NCBI GenBank assembly: GCA_026826555.1
Contig: JAKSZT010017954.1
Span: 1,605,336-1,669,335, forward strand
Reading direction: 5' to 3'
From: Tolypeutes matacus
Taxonomy: Eukaryota > Chordata > Mammalia > Cingulata > Chlamyphoridae
DNA length: 64,000 bases
The translations under genes and the position numbers were made by a program. Shown in pieces: positions 24,843 to 35,022 of the stretch. The number at the start of each line of letters is the position of its first letter. The first letter of the stretch is position 1. A model generated the notes under the pieces. That model saw only the letters and a list, made by a program, of their open reading frames with translations. It searched no databases and was not told the DNA's origin.

Positions 24843-26344
24843 TTTCCAGTACAGATTGCTGTAATTACCCTGGTTAGATTAATTTCCCTAAAAATAGAGA
24901 AGCAGCTAGTTTTATGGTTTTGAGGAGTATGGACTTGAATAAAGAACTTTAGAACCAAATCAGACTTGAAGGGAAAAAATGATGGCTTTTTTTGTTCTTA
25001 TATCTTATCTCCAAAAGCATTTAACAGCATTTTGTAGAATTCCTGGCATTTTCCATCCCTGTGCAAGTATTTTGCTTCACACCTAAAAATTTGAGGGCCG
25101 GGCATGCCCTGAAAGGCTTTCCTTGGCATTTGTGCTGGCGGCAGCTCTCGAAGCATCCGTGAAGGAGAATAAACCCAAGCTGGTGTCTCCCCTTGTCCAG
25201 GCAGCTTTGCTCTTAGCAGAAAGAGGGGGTGGCTTTAGATTTTCTAATCCAAGTAGCCATCTCTCAGTGCCAAGGACTTCTGACCTGTTTTGTGGACTGC
25301 AGATAGGCCTTGAAATTCTAAGGCTTCCGTGAGAATCAGCCTCCTTTACTCTTCCTTGCTTCAGCTCAGCTTTACCAAGGGCCTGTATCATGTCAGCTGC
25401 TAGAACTACAGGGTGAAGCGGGGGTTGGGGGGGCGCGTTTACAGATGTTGTCTGCACTGAATTCTGATAGAAACGCGCGTGCATTCGTGTGCATGCCTGT
25501 TTGTGACTCTGGACGTAGCCCTCCTTCTCCCCCCACCTCTTGAGAGCATACTGGAGAGAAAACTGCTGTTTATAGCATGCCACCTGGTTCCGCAGGCCTC
25601 TATTAAAATGCTCTCGTCTCTTTAGAGATCCCTGAGGTTTTGCTAATTCACCTGAGAGGTAGATCTTGGGGAACTCACAGCTTAAAATAAAGGAAATTGG
25701 TGAGGGACTGTTGGGGGGAACCTCCGTTTGTGGAAGATCACAGAACCTCTAAAGACCCGTAGATGGGGCGTTAGAGTATGTGCCTCCCTGCTTCCCAGAG
25801 CTCTAGGGACAGTGTAGGATCACGGAAGTCCCTGCACATGGCACAGTGTTCTCAAATGGAGGCTGGAAGCCCTCTCAGAGCAGGGCCTTGACTCTCAGTC
25901 TTACCACAGTTCCTGGTGTGTCCTGGACACGTGGGACGTTCAGTGTGAGCCTTTGCCGTGGGACACGGAGGTGGGGGTGTGTGGAGGTGAGTGGTCTCAG
26001 GACCTGACCAGCAAGGATGGTCTTGGCATCTGAGAAGAAAGCAGAAGCCAGCCAGACCTCCTAAGTGCGGCAAGGATGAAGACTTTCGAGAGAGGCCCAA
26101 CCTGGAACTTCCCCACCACCTTCTGCCCCAGTCCAGTTCCTCAAAGCCGTGTGGGTCTGGCCCACCACAGGGAGTCCCCAGGCACTGCTGCAAGGGCCGT
26201 GGACACCAGACCCCAGCGAGCCCATTCGCTTCAGAAGAGACTAAGGAGGAGATTCAACACCCACCCACCAAGTCCCTGCTGGGGGCCCTTTGCAAGGGAG
26301 GACGGAAGTCTAGCAGAAATGAGAGGGAAGACTGATGCCTTATA

Positions 26345-26720
26345 GATAACCTTTATTATTTTCAATTACAAAAGCCATTCATGCTTTAATGTTCAAAATT
26401 TAGAAAATTCTAAAAGGTTTAAACAGTAAAATATCATTCATAATCCCATAACTTGGAGATATCTACTGTTAATATTTTCAGCCTATTTTCTTCCAGTCTT
26501 TTTTTTCTATGTAATTTTTTTTTTCTTTTGTTTTTTACACTTGTTATTTGATACATATGCAGTTTTGATTTCTGGTTTTTTTACTTGGCATTTTATAAAT
26601 ATGTCTTTTATGTTACTCAGTATTCTTCAGAAACATAATACATGCTGCATAATATTCCATCAAATAGGTGTACCGTAAGCCAGTTACCCATTTATCTCCC
26701 TGCTGCTTGGGAGTCTGATT
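26345..26720 (-). repeat. Old L1-type 3' UTR fragment, antisense
   Basis: cataatcccataacttggag, ttttcttccagtctttttt and gctgcataatattccatcaa occur in the order common to antisense L1M 3' ends. The family is uncertain. Confidence 0.5.
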
Positions 26721-26848
26721 TATTACAGTAGTTTTATTGCCTTACGGGTTTTCAACTCAGAAGCTTTATACTTCCTTTCCCCTCTTACGCTTTTTCTTTT
26801 CTGCCAGTGGCCTTGGCATCTTTTGGATGGCTTCCCCTACGCCATCAT

Positions 26849-26892
26849 CAGACAAGAGAGTTTAGATCCACAGACAAGAGAGTTTAGATCCA
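26849..26892 (+). repeat. Perfect 22-bp tandem duplication
   Basis: Two identical 22-bp units (26849-26870, 26871-26892) contain gacaagagagtttagatcc. The lack of divergence suggests a recent slippage or duplication event. Confidence 0.95.
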
Positions 26893-26969
26893 CAGAGCTC
26901 TCCAGATGCCCAGTTCTGTACAAGGCTACTGTTTTGTGACATTGTAGATGTCCCAGCTTCACTCAATTA

Positions 26970-27130
26970 ACAGCCACTGGACCGTGGAAGTATCCTGGCC
27001 CCGGTTCCAGCTCTGTCACTGGGTGTGTCCTAATAAAGTCCCCTCCCTTGGCAGCACGAGATTTTTCCTCATTAGCAAAGTGAGAGCAATGGGCTGGATG
27101 ATGAACGAGATCAAAGAGCCTGCCCATTTT
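26970..27130 (+). repeat. MIR-like, sense
   Basis: ccagctctgtcactgggtgt, then cctcattagcaaagtgagag, fit the MIR layout. It is diverged. Confidence 0.6.
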
Positions 27131-27269
27131 TCAGCCTCTTGAACCTTATGACCCAGCGGCTTCCCAGAAGCCCCCATCTCCAATGCATTCACCCAGCAGC
27201 GACTACGCCACCTGTTTGTAGAGTGGCCTTCTGGGAAGGCTATCCAGAGCCAGGGGAGGCCACAGAAGC

Positions 27270-27440
27270 TGCGGTGGGGAGAGCCTGGGTGTCGGGTCAC
27301 ACCGAGCTGGGTTTGACTCCTGACTCGCTGGATTGAGTAACCCAGGCAGGGCACTCAGCATCTTTGAACCTCAGTTTTGTCATAAGTAAAATGTAAGGTG
27401 CCCAGCACAGCGTCTGCACAGCCCCTCAGCGAGTTCTGGT
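27270..27440 (+). repeat. MIR, sense
   Basis: ggtttgactcctgactcgct, tgaacctcagttttgtcat and aagtaaaatgtaaggtgccc follow the MIR core. It lies 140 bp after another MIR-like copy. Confidence 0.65.
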
Positions 27441-28799
27441 GCCTCAGCCGCGTGCTTCCTCCGGGTTCAGGTCTCCCCAACCCTGTAGACTGCCATCTTT
27501 TTCCATTTTGGACCTGTGGAAATCAGTACGTTGGTGTTGCAGGACCTGCTTTTTGATTCATATCAGCGTGCCGAGGCCCTTGGAGTGAGCGCAGCACCCT
27601 CCTCCTGGGGAGCTCTTAGTTTTAAACCTCTTAATTAGTTATCATTTGGGGGCTGCTAATGCATGGGGCAGAAAGTTCCAAGTTCAAACAGTTACAGGGC
27701 TGTTACTGCCTTAATAAATGTGTCCCTAAAAATCAACTCTGGCAGTTAATGGCCACCTAGTCAATTGTCTTCTAAAATCTAAAGGCCAAGTTTACGCCGA
27801 CCTGTCTTTAAAAGTGAGACCAAGTTGCTTTGTCCTGTGTGGTCCTCCCAGGGCTGGCTGCAAGACGAGGTCAGGCAGGAGAGCCCCGACTCCATCTGGC
27901 CTGGAGAACTGGGGGCTCTCTGGGCTGGTGTAAAACAAAGTAAGGGAGGTGCCAAGCAGCTGGGCCCCCAGCAAGGCTCTCTGTGGCTCTTGTTCTGTGA
28001 GGTCGGCACAAGAACTTTTTGGAAGGAGCCTTGAGAATGAGAAGTTTCCTAGCTAGATAATTGAACACGTTGTTGATCTCCTTCACGGCTTGTTTGCCCT
28101 TTCATTCTCTTCCTGAGGTGCTGTTTGTTGAGGAATGTCTCCAATTGCCAGAAAGACAGCGGCTGTGTCATATTTCCGCCCCAGTTCTTAGGCGAGCCTG
28201 CGATGGGAATTTTCAATGCAGAACTGTGTAGGCTCCCTCCTGCAGGCCACTGCGGGGCTCTCCTGAGCTTTTGGATTTAATGCTTCCGTGAACAGAGCAC
28301 AGCCTCGGGTCAGTGGGAATTAACACCCAAAGGACTATACCTGGGTCCTCAATTTCCCTAAAGGTAAACCGGAGGAGTTGGGAGAAAAAATTTAAATGTT
28401 AAATTGGAAAGTTACCAAAACAACTTGGAACACAAAAGCAGAGTGGATTCTTAAAATGTTGTAGAGCATTGTCTCTTTTTACCTTTTCATTTATTTTTGT
28501 TTGTTTGTTTGACTATTTTCTCTTTGACATATTTTTGCATTCTGTCCACGCTTTAAAAAGCTTTGTAATTTGTAGGACTTATAGAATATATAGATTACTG
28601 AATATTTTCCACTTTCCAGGGAAAGCCAACACATAAGTAGAACTCCAGAATTTTTTATTAATAATGGGAAAAGAACCTGTTGTATTAAGTGGTTAATTCT
28701 GTGTGTTGACATATGGTTGGTTGTTATTTTCTTCTGGTACTTTTCTGAATTTTTGAACGTTTCAAAATAAGAAAAAGTTGTATATAAAGATTACTTGAG

Positions 28800-28978
28800 G
28801 GACGCGGCTGTGGCTCAATCAGTAGGGCTCCCGTTTACCATATGGGAGGCCCCGGGTTCGGTTCCCGGGGCCTCCTGGTGAAGGCAAGCCCGCCCACACG
28901 GCGTGGTTAGCTGACCCAGCAAGCACAAGCAGCAAGGGGGGGATAAATGAATAAATAAATAAAATCTTTAAAAAAAAG
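28800..28978 (+). repeat. Longer tRNA-derived SINE, sense, with perfect target duplication
   Basis: It has a tRNA-like head with an A box around gtggctcaatcagtagg and a B box gggttcggttccc, a GC-rich middle block, then an ATAAATAA-rich tail ending in A. Perfect 14-bp duplications aaagattacttgag lie at 28786 and 28975. It is nearly identical to the copies at 1152 and 34296, which suggests a young, lineage-specific family. The form fits xenarthran SINEs as I remember them. Confidence 0.92.
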
Positions 28979-29000
28979 ATTACTTGAGTTTAAGTAAGTT

Positions 29001-29041
29001 AGAAATGGGTGAAGTCTTCATAGAAATGGGTGAAGTCTTCA
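29001..29041 (+). repeat. 20-bp unit duplicated in tandem
   Basis: agaaatgggtgaagtcttca occurs at 29001-29020 and again at 29022-29041, separated by a single t. Confidence 0.95.
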
Positions 29042-29079
29042 ATACTTGAGGCCAGGATAATCAGTTAACTATTTCGGGG

Positions 29080-29400
29080 AAATAGAGTTAGAGCTGGGCC
29101 TTGTGCAAAATCAATTCTAGATGTTTTAAATGTTTATAGGTAAAAAAACAAAACAGCAAAAACACTAAGAAAATTTTTAAGTGGGTATTTACATAATGAG
29201 GGAATGGAAAAGGTCTTTCTAAGTATGTTGCCAAAGGTAAAAATCACAAAGGGAAAGCCAAAGCTTCCAGGTGTTAATTAATTAATTAAAAAATAAATGA
29301 ACTGGAAAAAATATCTACCATCTATTTCACAGAGAAAGGGATAATATATATAAAGAGCCCTTACAAACCAATAAGTTGAACACCCCAATCAAAAGCTCCA
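29080..29400 (+). repeat. Old L1 fragment, sense
   Basis: ggtctttctaagtatgttgc, gggaaagccaaagcttccag and cagagaaagggataatatat, then gagcccttacaaaccaataag, follow an L1M ORF2/3' order. The SINE at 28800 probably split a larger old L1 region that includes 28700-28786. Confidence 0.55.
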
Positions 29401-29948
29401 TATTTTCAACTCCTTACTAGACCATCTCAAGCGCAAGTGGAATTATTCTCCATAACTTCCCTCTTCCCTGCAGTCAGCCCTTCCCTTCCGTACCCCACCC
29501 CAGGCAATCATGGTGTTCCTCCATTCCAGAAACAGAAGGTACTTTCTGATTCCTTTATTATCCTTCCTATGTATTCTACCCTGACGACTTCTTTTACCTC
29601 CTTAAACTATTCTGAATTCCTCCCTTCTTTATCTCCACTGTCACTGGGATAATTTTGACTCTTTTCCTCTCTTGGCCCCACCACTTCAATATCTTCCCAA
29701 CTTGTCTCACTGGTACCAGTTTCCCACTGGACTAATCTATCCTCTGAGTATCTGCTAACAGTTTTTACACCTCTTAGGAGGTGCAGATTATTCCATTAAC
29801 GGATAATGGAGCGTGGATTTAGTAAACCACAGTAGAAGAACTAGCACCAGCAAAAATCTATGGCTGACTTTGATAATGAACTGAAGGTATAGGTGTATTT
29901 TTATTCTGAGCTAAAGGACATTTTTTCTTTTATAAAAGTGAAGGCAGA

Positions 29949-30055
29949 AGAACAGATGTAGCTCAAGTGATTGAGCACCTGCTTCCCACGTACAAGGTCC
30001 TGAGTTCGATCTCCGGGACCTCATAAGAAAAAAAATAATAAAAAAAAAAAAAGAA
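29949..30055 (+). repeat. Short tRNA-derived SINE, sense
   Basis: The A-box region gtagctcaagtgattgagc and B-box region gagttcgatctcc are followed by an A-rich tail (30030-30052). It belongs to the same subfamily as 3719 and 44228. Confidence 0.88.
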
Positions 30056-30089
30056 GACAATTCCACCTGTAACAAGGTCTAGTTTGAAA

Positions 30090-30170
30090 ACTCATTTATT
30101 CAACAAGTGTCTTTTGAGTGTCTGCTGTGTGCTAGACCCTGTTCCTGACACTGGTGGTACTGCAGTACCT
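30090..30170 (-). repeat. L2 3' end, antisense
   Basis: catttattcaacaagtgtct, then gagtgtctgctgtgtgctag, is the complement of the L2 tail. Confidence 0.65.
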
Positions 30171-30219
30171 CGAGGTTCTATCTTTAGACTTCTCTGCTTT
30201 CTCTCTCCCTAGGGGGTCC

Positions 30220-30890
30220 ACTTAATTCCCATAACTTTAAATTCCATCTATATGCTGGTGTATGCTGATGACGCCCAAATTTGTGTCTCCAGCCGAGACC
30301 TCATCTCCAGACTCAGCTTCTCTCCTTAACAAGCATCCAAGCTTAATGTGGACAAAACTAAGCTTCTGATCTTTCCCATCAAACCTGGTCTCTCAGCTTC
30401 TCCCCTTGCCTACCTATAGTCAGTTCTCAACCCAGCAGCTGTGGTCCTCTCACATTGTCAGGTGGACTGTGTCACTCGGACTGTGTCACTCCTCGCAGAG
30501 CCCCAAATTGGCTCCCACAGAATTCTTAGAGCAGCCTCCAGCTCGCTGTGCAATCTGCCCTGCCTCCCCCATCAGAATGGCCTCCTTGCTCTGTACTGTT
30601 CTTCAGCGGCACCAGGGATGATTCCGCTACAGTAGCCTGTGCCATAGCACTTTCTCCAGATGTGATCTGGCTTTCTCCCCTTCACCAGAGAAAGCCTATT
30701 TCAAATTGCTGTCCTCTTTCCTCACTGTGTTTTCTCCACAGCGTTTATCACTTTATGATATGCCACCTATGTCCTTATTTGTTGATCTCTCATTACGCCT
30801 GAGAATATAGGCTCCATGAGTCTTGTTATTTTATTCACTGCTGTATCCCCAGTGCCTAGAAAAGGGCCTGCTGTGTGCTCAAAACATGCC
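30220..30890 (+). repeat. L2 (CR1-like LINE) fragment, sense, with RT active-site box
   Basis: At 30259-30282 the + strand spells the reverse-transcriptase core Tyr-Ala-Asp-Asp followed by Ala-Gln-Ile. The RT frame ends at stops soon after. The 3' part (30740-30880) contains gctccatgagtcttgttatt, ttcactgctgtatccccagt and gcctagaaaagggcctgctg, the standard L2 3' end. A relic, not coding. Confidence 0.75.
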
Positions 30891-31442
30891 CCTAAAATGG
30901 AGGGAGCCAGAGTCCCTGCCGGCTTGAGGCAGTCTCTAAGCCAGTAAACAGGTTGCCGGATAATAAAGGCTTAGGTGGTGGTGAATGCCGGGAAGACTGT
31001 AAACAAGTTAAAGGAGAAACAGGTGCAGGGGAGGGCGCTGCTAGCCGAGTAGCCAGGGAAAGCCACTTGGTGGAAAGGAAATGTAAATGCCCCTCACGTG
31101 GGGCTCTGTTCTCTATGGTTATTAAATTGAATCCATGCGTGCTCAAACTGCTATTTGTCTTATAAAACGGGAATTTACTCATAGATTTATTTAAATGAGA
31201 GGAAATATTGGACTGGCCGCTGTTACGAAGGCTTTTGCTGTGATGTGGAATACTCCTAACGCGTTTAGGTCATAAAGTACGCAGTAGTGCTAAGAGTCCT
31301 TTTTGGAGGCAAGGATCTGTGGTGCACGGTGGAGGCCAAGCACATCTGTCCCTCTTTGTAATGTTTAAAATGATCGGTTCTCCTCGCTGCAGCCCCAGCT
31401 CCTTAAGCTTTGCAATTACGTAAATTGCCCCTCACCACGCAG

Positions 31443-31580
31443 GTCAGTGACTCCTAAACTTGAGCAGGATTCCTTGAAGTATTTGGTTAAAAATGCAGGT
31501 GCCTGGGCTGCACCCCAGAGAGGCTGCCTTTGCAGGTCCCTAGGGCTCTGTAGACCCCCAGGGAGTCCAATTCATGGGGT
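31443..31580 (+). mobile_element. MER5-like (hAT) fragment
   Basis: gtgactcctaaacttgagca, aaaatgcaggtgcctgggct and gcaccccagagaggctgcc resemble MER5A. One end is missing or degraded. Confidence 0.45.
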
Positions 31581-32344
31581 CTGGAAAGCTGATCCAGTTT
31601 TTCTTGTTTGATCATTGATTTTTGGCTTAGGGAAAGAGGTGTCCAAATAACTACGAAAGGACAGTGCAGTGGTGGCGTGCTGGAGCCCTCATCCCTGGTC
31701 CCCTGGCACCCGTGCTTGCCTCAGCAGGGACCGGCCCATTGTGTTAAATGTGGGCATCTGCTCGGCCCATCTGCCTCAGGAGAGGTGAGCACCTCAAGGG
31801 CTCATGTCTGGGTTCCCAGGGCATAACCCAGCAAGCACAGAGCAAGACTTCAGTAGGTTTGAGTCATCTGTGACACCCCACCTGATATCTGGCCTAACAC
31901 CCCATTTGATATCTGCTCTTTACTTAAAGATCTAAAGAGCAAGTTTCTTGGAATATTACATCTTAAAAGCCAAAAAAAAAAAAGGCAGCGTGGCTGGCAC
32001 CACCACCGCGCCGTGCCCCACGCCACCAGGTGACTGCGTGTTGCAGGTGGCTCTGGGAAGCTCTGCAGTTCTGGACTCTGACTCTGCCAGGAGAGCCCCA
32101 ATGCCAAGTTTAAAAGTACTGACGTAGGGTTTTCTGAGTCATCATTCTTAGGACAACAGCGGCCAGGTTGTTGGTTCAAACCTGGCAGGGTCCACTCAGA
32201 GACCCTTGAGTGCCCAGAGTGTTCCCAGCGCTGTGAGGGTCTGGTCAGGGTTGGGGCTGGGTGAAGATGCACAAGTCCTGCTGCTGGTGTTCTGGAAGTC
32301 ATGCTTAGCTTTGATTGAAGTTCACCTGTTTTCTTTTATAACTC

Positions 32345-32560
32345 AGAAATCACTTTTAGAAAAATGAACGAGGAAGATCCTTATGTACTGGTCTGGAAAG
32401 CTCTTCTGTATATGTGATTAAGTGAGAAAAGCAAAATGCAGACGCCTGTACATAGTATGCCACCAAAAGGGGGAAACACAGTCTTGTTTGCTTGTAAATG
32501 CATTAAACATCTCTGGAAGGAGCTGTCGGGGGCAGGGCTGAGAGGGGGCCTTGTAACCGC
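32345..32560 (+). repeat. L1 3' tail, sense
   Basis: gtactggtctggaaagctct, taagtgagaaaagcaaaatg and aaacatctctggaaggagct follow old L1M 3' ends. Confidence 0.65.
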
Positions 32561-32889
32561 TTAGGAATCTTAAGTTCCAGCCTATTTAGTCCTTTCTGTA
32601 GCCTCCACGCGATGAATTTAAATGGAGGGCGGAGTGCCTGTTAGCCGCCAGGGCTGGCCACCTCAGAGGCCATTGGCCCATGGGAGAGAGCTCTTGTTTT
32701 CAGTTTGCCATCTCTCTGTCACTCATAGTCACCAAGTTTTAAATAAAAAAAAAAAAAGCCCACGCACTTTAACCATCTTCTTGAATATGGATATCTTTAA
32801 AGCAAGTTGTAATTCTGTGCCAGATATTTAGCTGAACGGTCCAAACCCCGAGGAAAGAAGGTAGAATGTGCCTTGGTTGGTTTTTCTTC

Positions 32890-33030
32890 CACTGAAGAGC
32901 ATGACCTCGGGCAAGTTAGTTAACCCCTCCTGGCCGCAGGTGCGTCAGCAGGTGGAAAGTGCTTGGATGGTCCCTGGGCCCTTGTGAGGGTCAGGAAATG
33001 TTAGCCATCGTCATCTTGTTAATATCTCTG
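32890..33030 (+). repeat. MIR, sense
   Basis: gcatgacctcgggcaagtta, gttaacccctcctgg and ggaaatgttagccatcgtc fit the MIR core and 3' part. Confidence 0.65.
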
Positions 33031-33279
33031 ACACCCTGTAGGCTGGCTTCCCACCACGAATGCTAGGTGGACTTCAGCATTTGCTCGGAAATAATTAGCC
33101 GTCTTTACAGTGAAAAATCAAGTCTGAGATGTGAGTGTTGTCACACATAAACAGTTCTGTCGAGAGCCCCTTGGCTTGCGTGTGCTCTGGGGGTGCGTGG
33201 CTGTGCAGGCGTGGGTCACGGTTGGGTGTGTGCTGTGGCAGTACCTCGGCCCCCGGGGCAGTCACATGCACACTGCTTT

Positions 33280-34735
33280 CTGCTCAGTTCTTTTGGCTTG
33301 ACATCACTTCATATAGCAGCACCTACTCATCTGATGATTTGTCATTTTGGTGACAAAATTTTATTTTCATCTCTTGAAGAATTAGCATTTACTTACCCAT
33401 TCTTGGTTTGCAGGCATTTGGTTATTTTCAGTTTCTCATAAATAATTTTTATTTAGAAAAATATTTCCTTAAAATACTTTTCAGAAAGAGAGATTTCTAG
33501 GGCAAAAGAGATGCCGTTGTACAGCATGTTGGTTTGAGAGCAGTGAACCCCTTTAGGGGAGCAGCAGCTACGTATTGCCCATTTCCTCTTTCTATAGCCC
33601 AGCGGGTGCTGGGGCCTGGGGAACACTGCCCAGCTCAGACCTCAAGTGCCAGAGCCAGAGGAGGAGGGAGGGCCTGCCCTGCTTTCTGCTCTTCTCTCTT
33701 CCATGCTAGGTGCAGCCTCACAGAGTTTGAACTTCATATTTGTTAGCACCGAGCTCAGCATTTTCCCATCAACTTGTTTACTTTGTGTATTTCCTTATAG
33801 CGCATGAACATGGGTACAGTGGGAACTGGGTGATAATTCTATATGTGTTCTGGATTTTGACTAATCACTCACATTGTTCATTGCTTTTACCTATCAGTTG
33901 CTTTTCTTTATTTGAGTCGCTGTGATTTTCATTGTCCAGAAATGTCTCAACTATATATATAATAGATTCTGTCAGCTTATCATTAATAATTTCTAATATG
34001 GTTTCAGTAATAGAAAATAGTCTTTCCTGCCGATCCATTTTCTTGTGATTTTTTTTGTGTGATTTATTGTATCTTTAACCTGTTTGGAATTGATGATAGT
34101 ATATGGAGTGAGGTATGTTTCTGTTTGTTAGCCTTCATATTAATGCCCAATTTGCCCAATAAGTTTGATGATTCCTTCCTCCCATATTTAATATTTGCAT
34201 CTATCTCTGGAATTTCATTCCATCCATCTAATTTTTTGTTTTAGTAAGCACCATGCTGTTTTGGTAAATGGCACTATGTTTTCTTTTTATTTATTTATTT
34301 TTTTTTATTTTAAGATTTTATTTATTTATTCATTTATCCCCCCCCTTGCGGCTTGTGCTCGCTGGGTCAGCTAACCACGCCGTACGGGTGGGCCTGCCTT
34401 CACCAGGAGGCCCCAGGAACCGAATCCGGGGCCTCCCATATGGTAAACGGGAGCCCTACTGATTGAGCCACAGCCGCTTCCCTGTTTTCTATTTTAATAT
34501 CTCATACAATCAGTTTACTGTTGTTTTGTTTTTTTAAAAAAATCCTTTGCTATTTTGTCCACCCAATTTTTCTATTCATGCATCTGATTGTTTTTATCAA
34601 GTTTTATAAATTAACTTGGGAGATAAATGATTTATATTTAATGCAACTGCAATCAAGAAATGTCATCATTAGCTTTCTTTGCCACTAAGCATTTTGTCAT
34701 TCAATTTTCTATAGATCATTTATGCCTCATTTTTT
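33280..34735 (-). repeat. Old L1 3' UTR sequence, antisense, split by a SINE
   Basis: Typical L1M 3' phrases appear: gtatctttaacctgtttgga, gatgatagtatatggagtga, gaggtatgtttctg and agcaccatgctgttttggta. They continue after the SINE at 34296-34482 with tttgtccacccaatttttct. The first 400 bp are less certain. Confidence 0.6.
34296..34482 (-). repeat. Longer tRNA-derived SINE, antisense
   Basis: A T-rich tail complement is followed by the GC middle block and a head whose minus strand begins gggaagcggctgtggctca. It is flanked by tgttttctttttat (34277) and tgttttctatttta (34483). It belongs to the same subfamily as 1152 and 28800. Confidence 0.9.
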
Positions 34736-35022
34736 TTAGCAGTTTTATTGAGATACAGTCACATACCATTCAGTCCATCCAAAGTATATAATCAGTGGCT
34801 TTTAGTATAGTTAATTTTAGAACAATTTCATTACTCCAAAAAGAAAAACTCCACACCCCTTAGCAGTCACTTCTCAATCCCTCCATCCTTCCCCAGCCCT
34901 ACATAACTGCTAATCAAATTCCATCTTTATAAATTGGTTTTATTTACATTTTATATAAATGGAATCATACAATATGTAGTACTTTGTGTCTGGTTTCTTC
35001 CACTTAGCATAATGTGGTTTTG
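34736..35022 (-). repeat. L1 3' UTR (L1MA/MB type), antisense
   Basis: agttttattgagatacagtc, tagcagtcacttctcaatcc, aaatggaatcatacaatatg and cacttagcataatg form the familiar antisense L1M tail. Confidence 0.75.
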
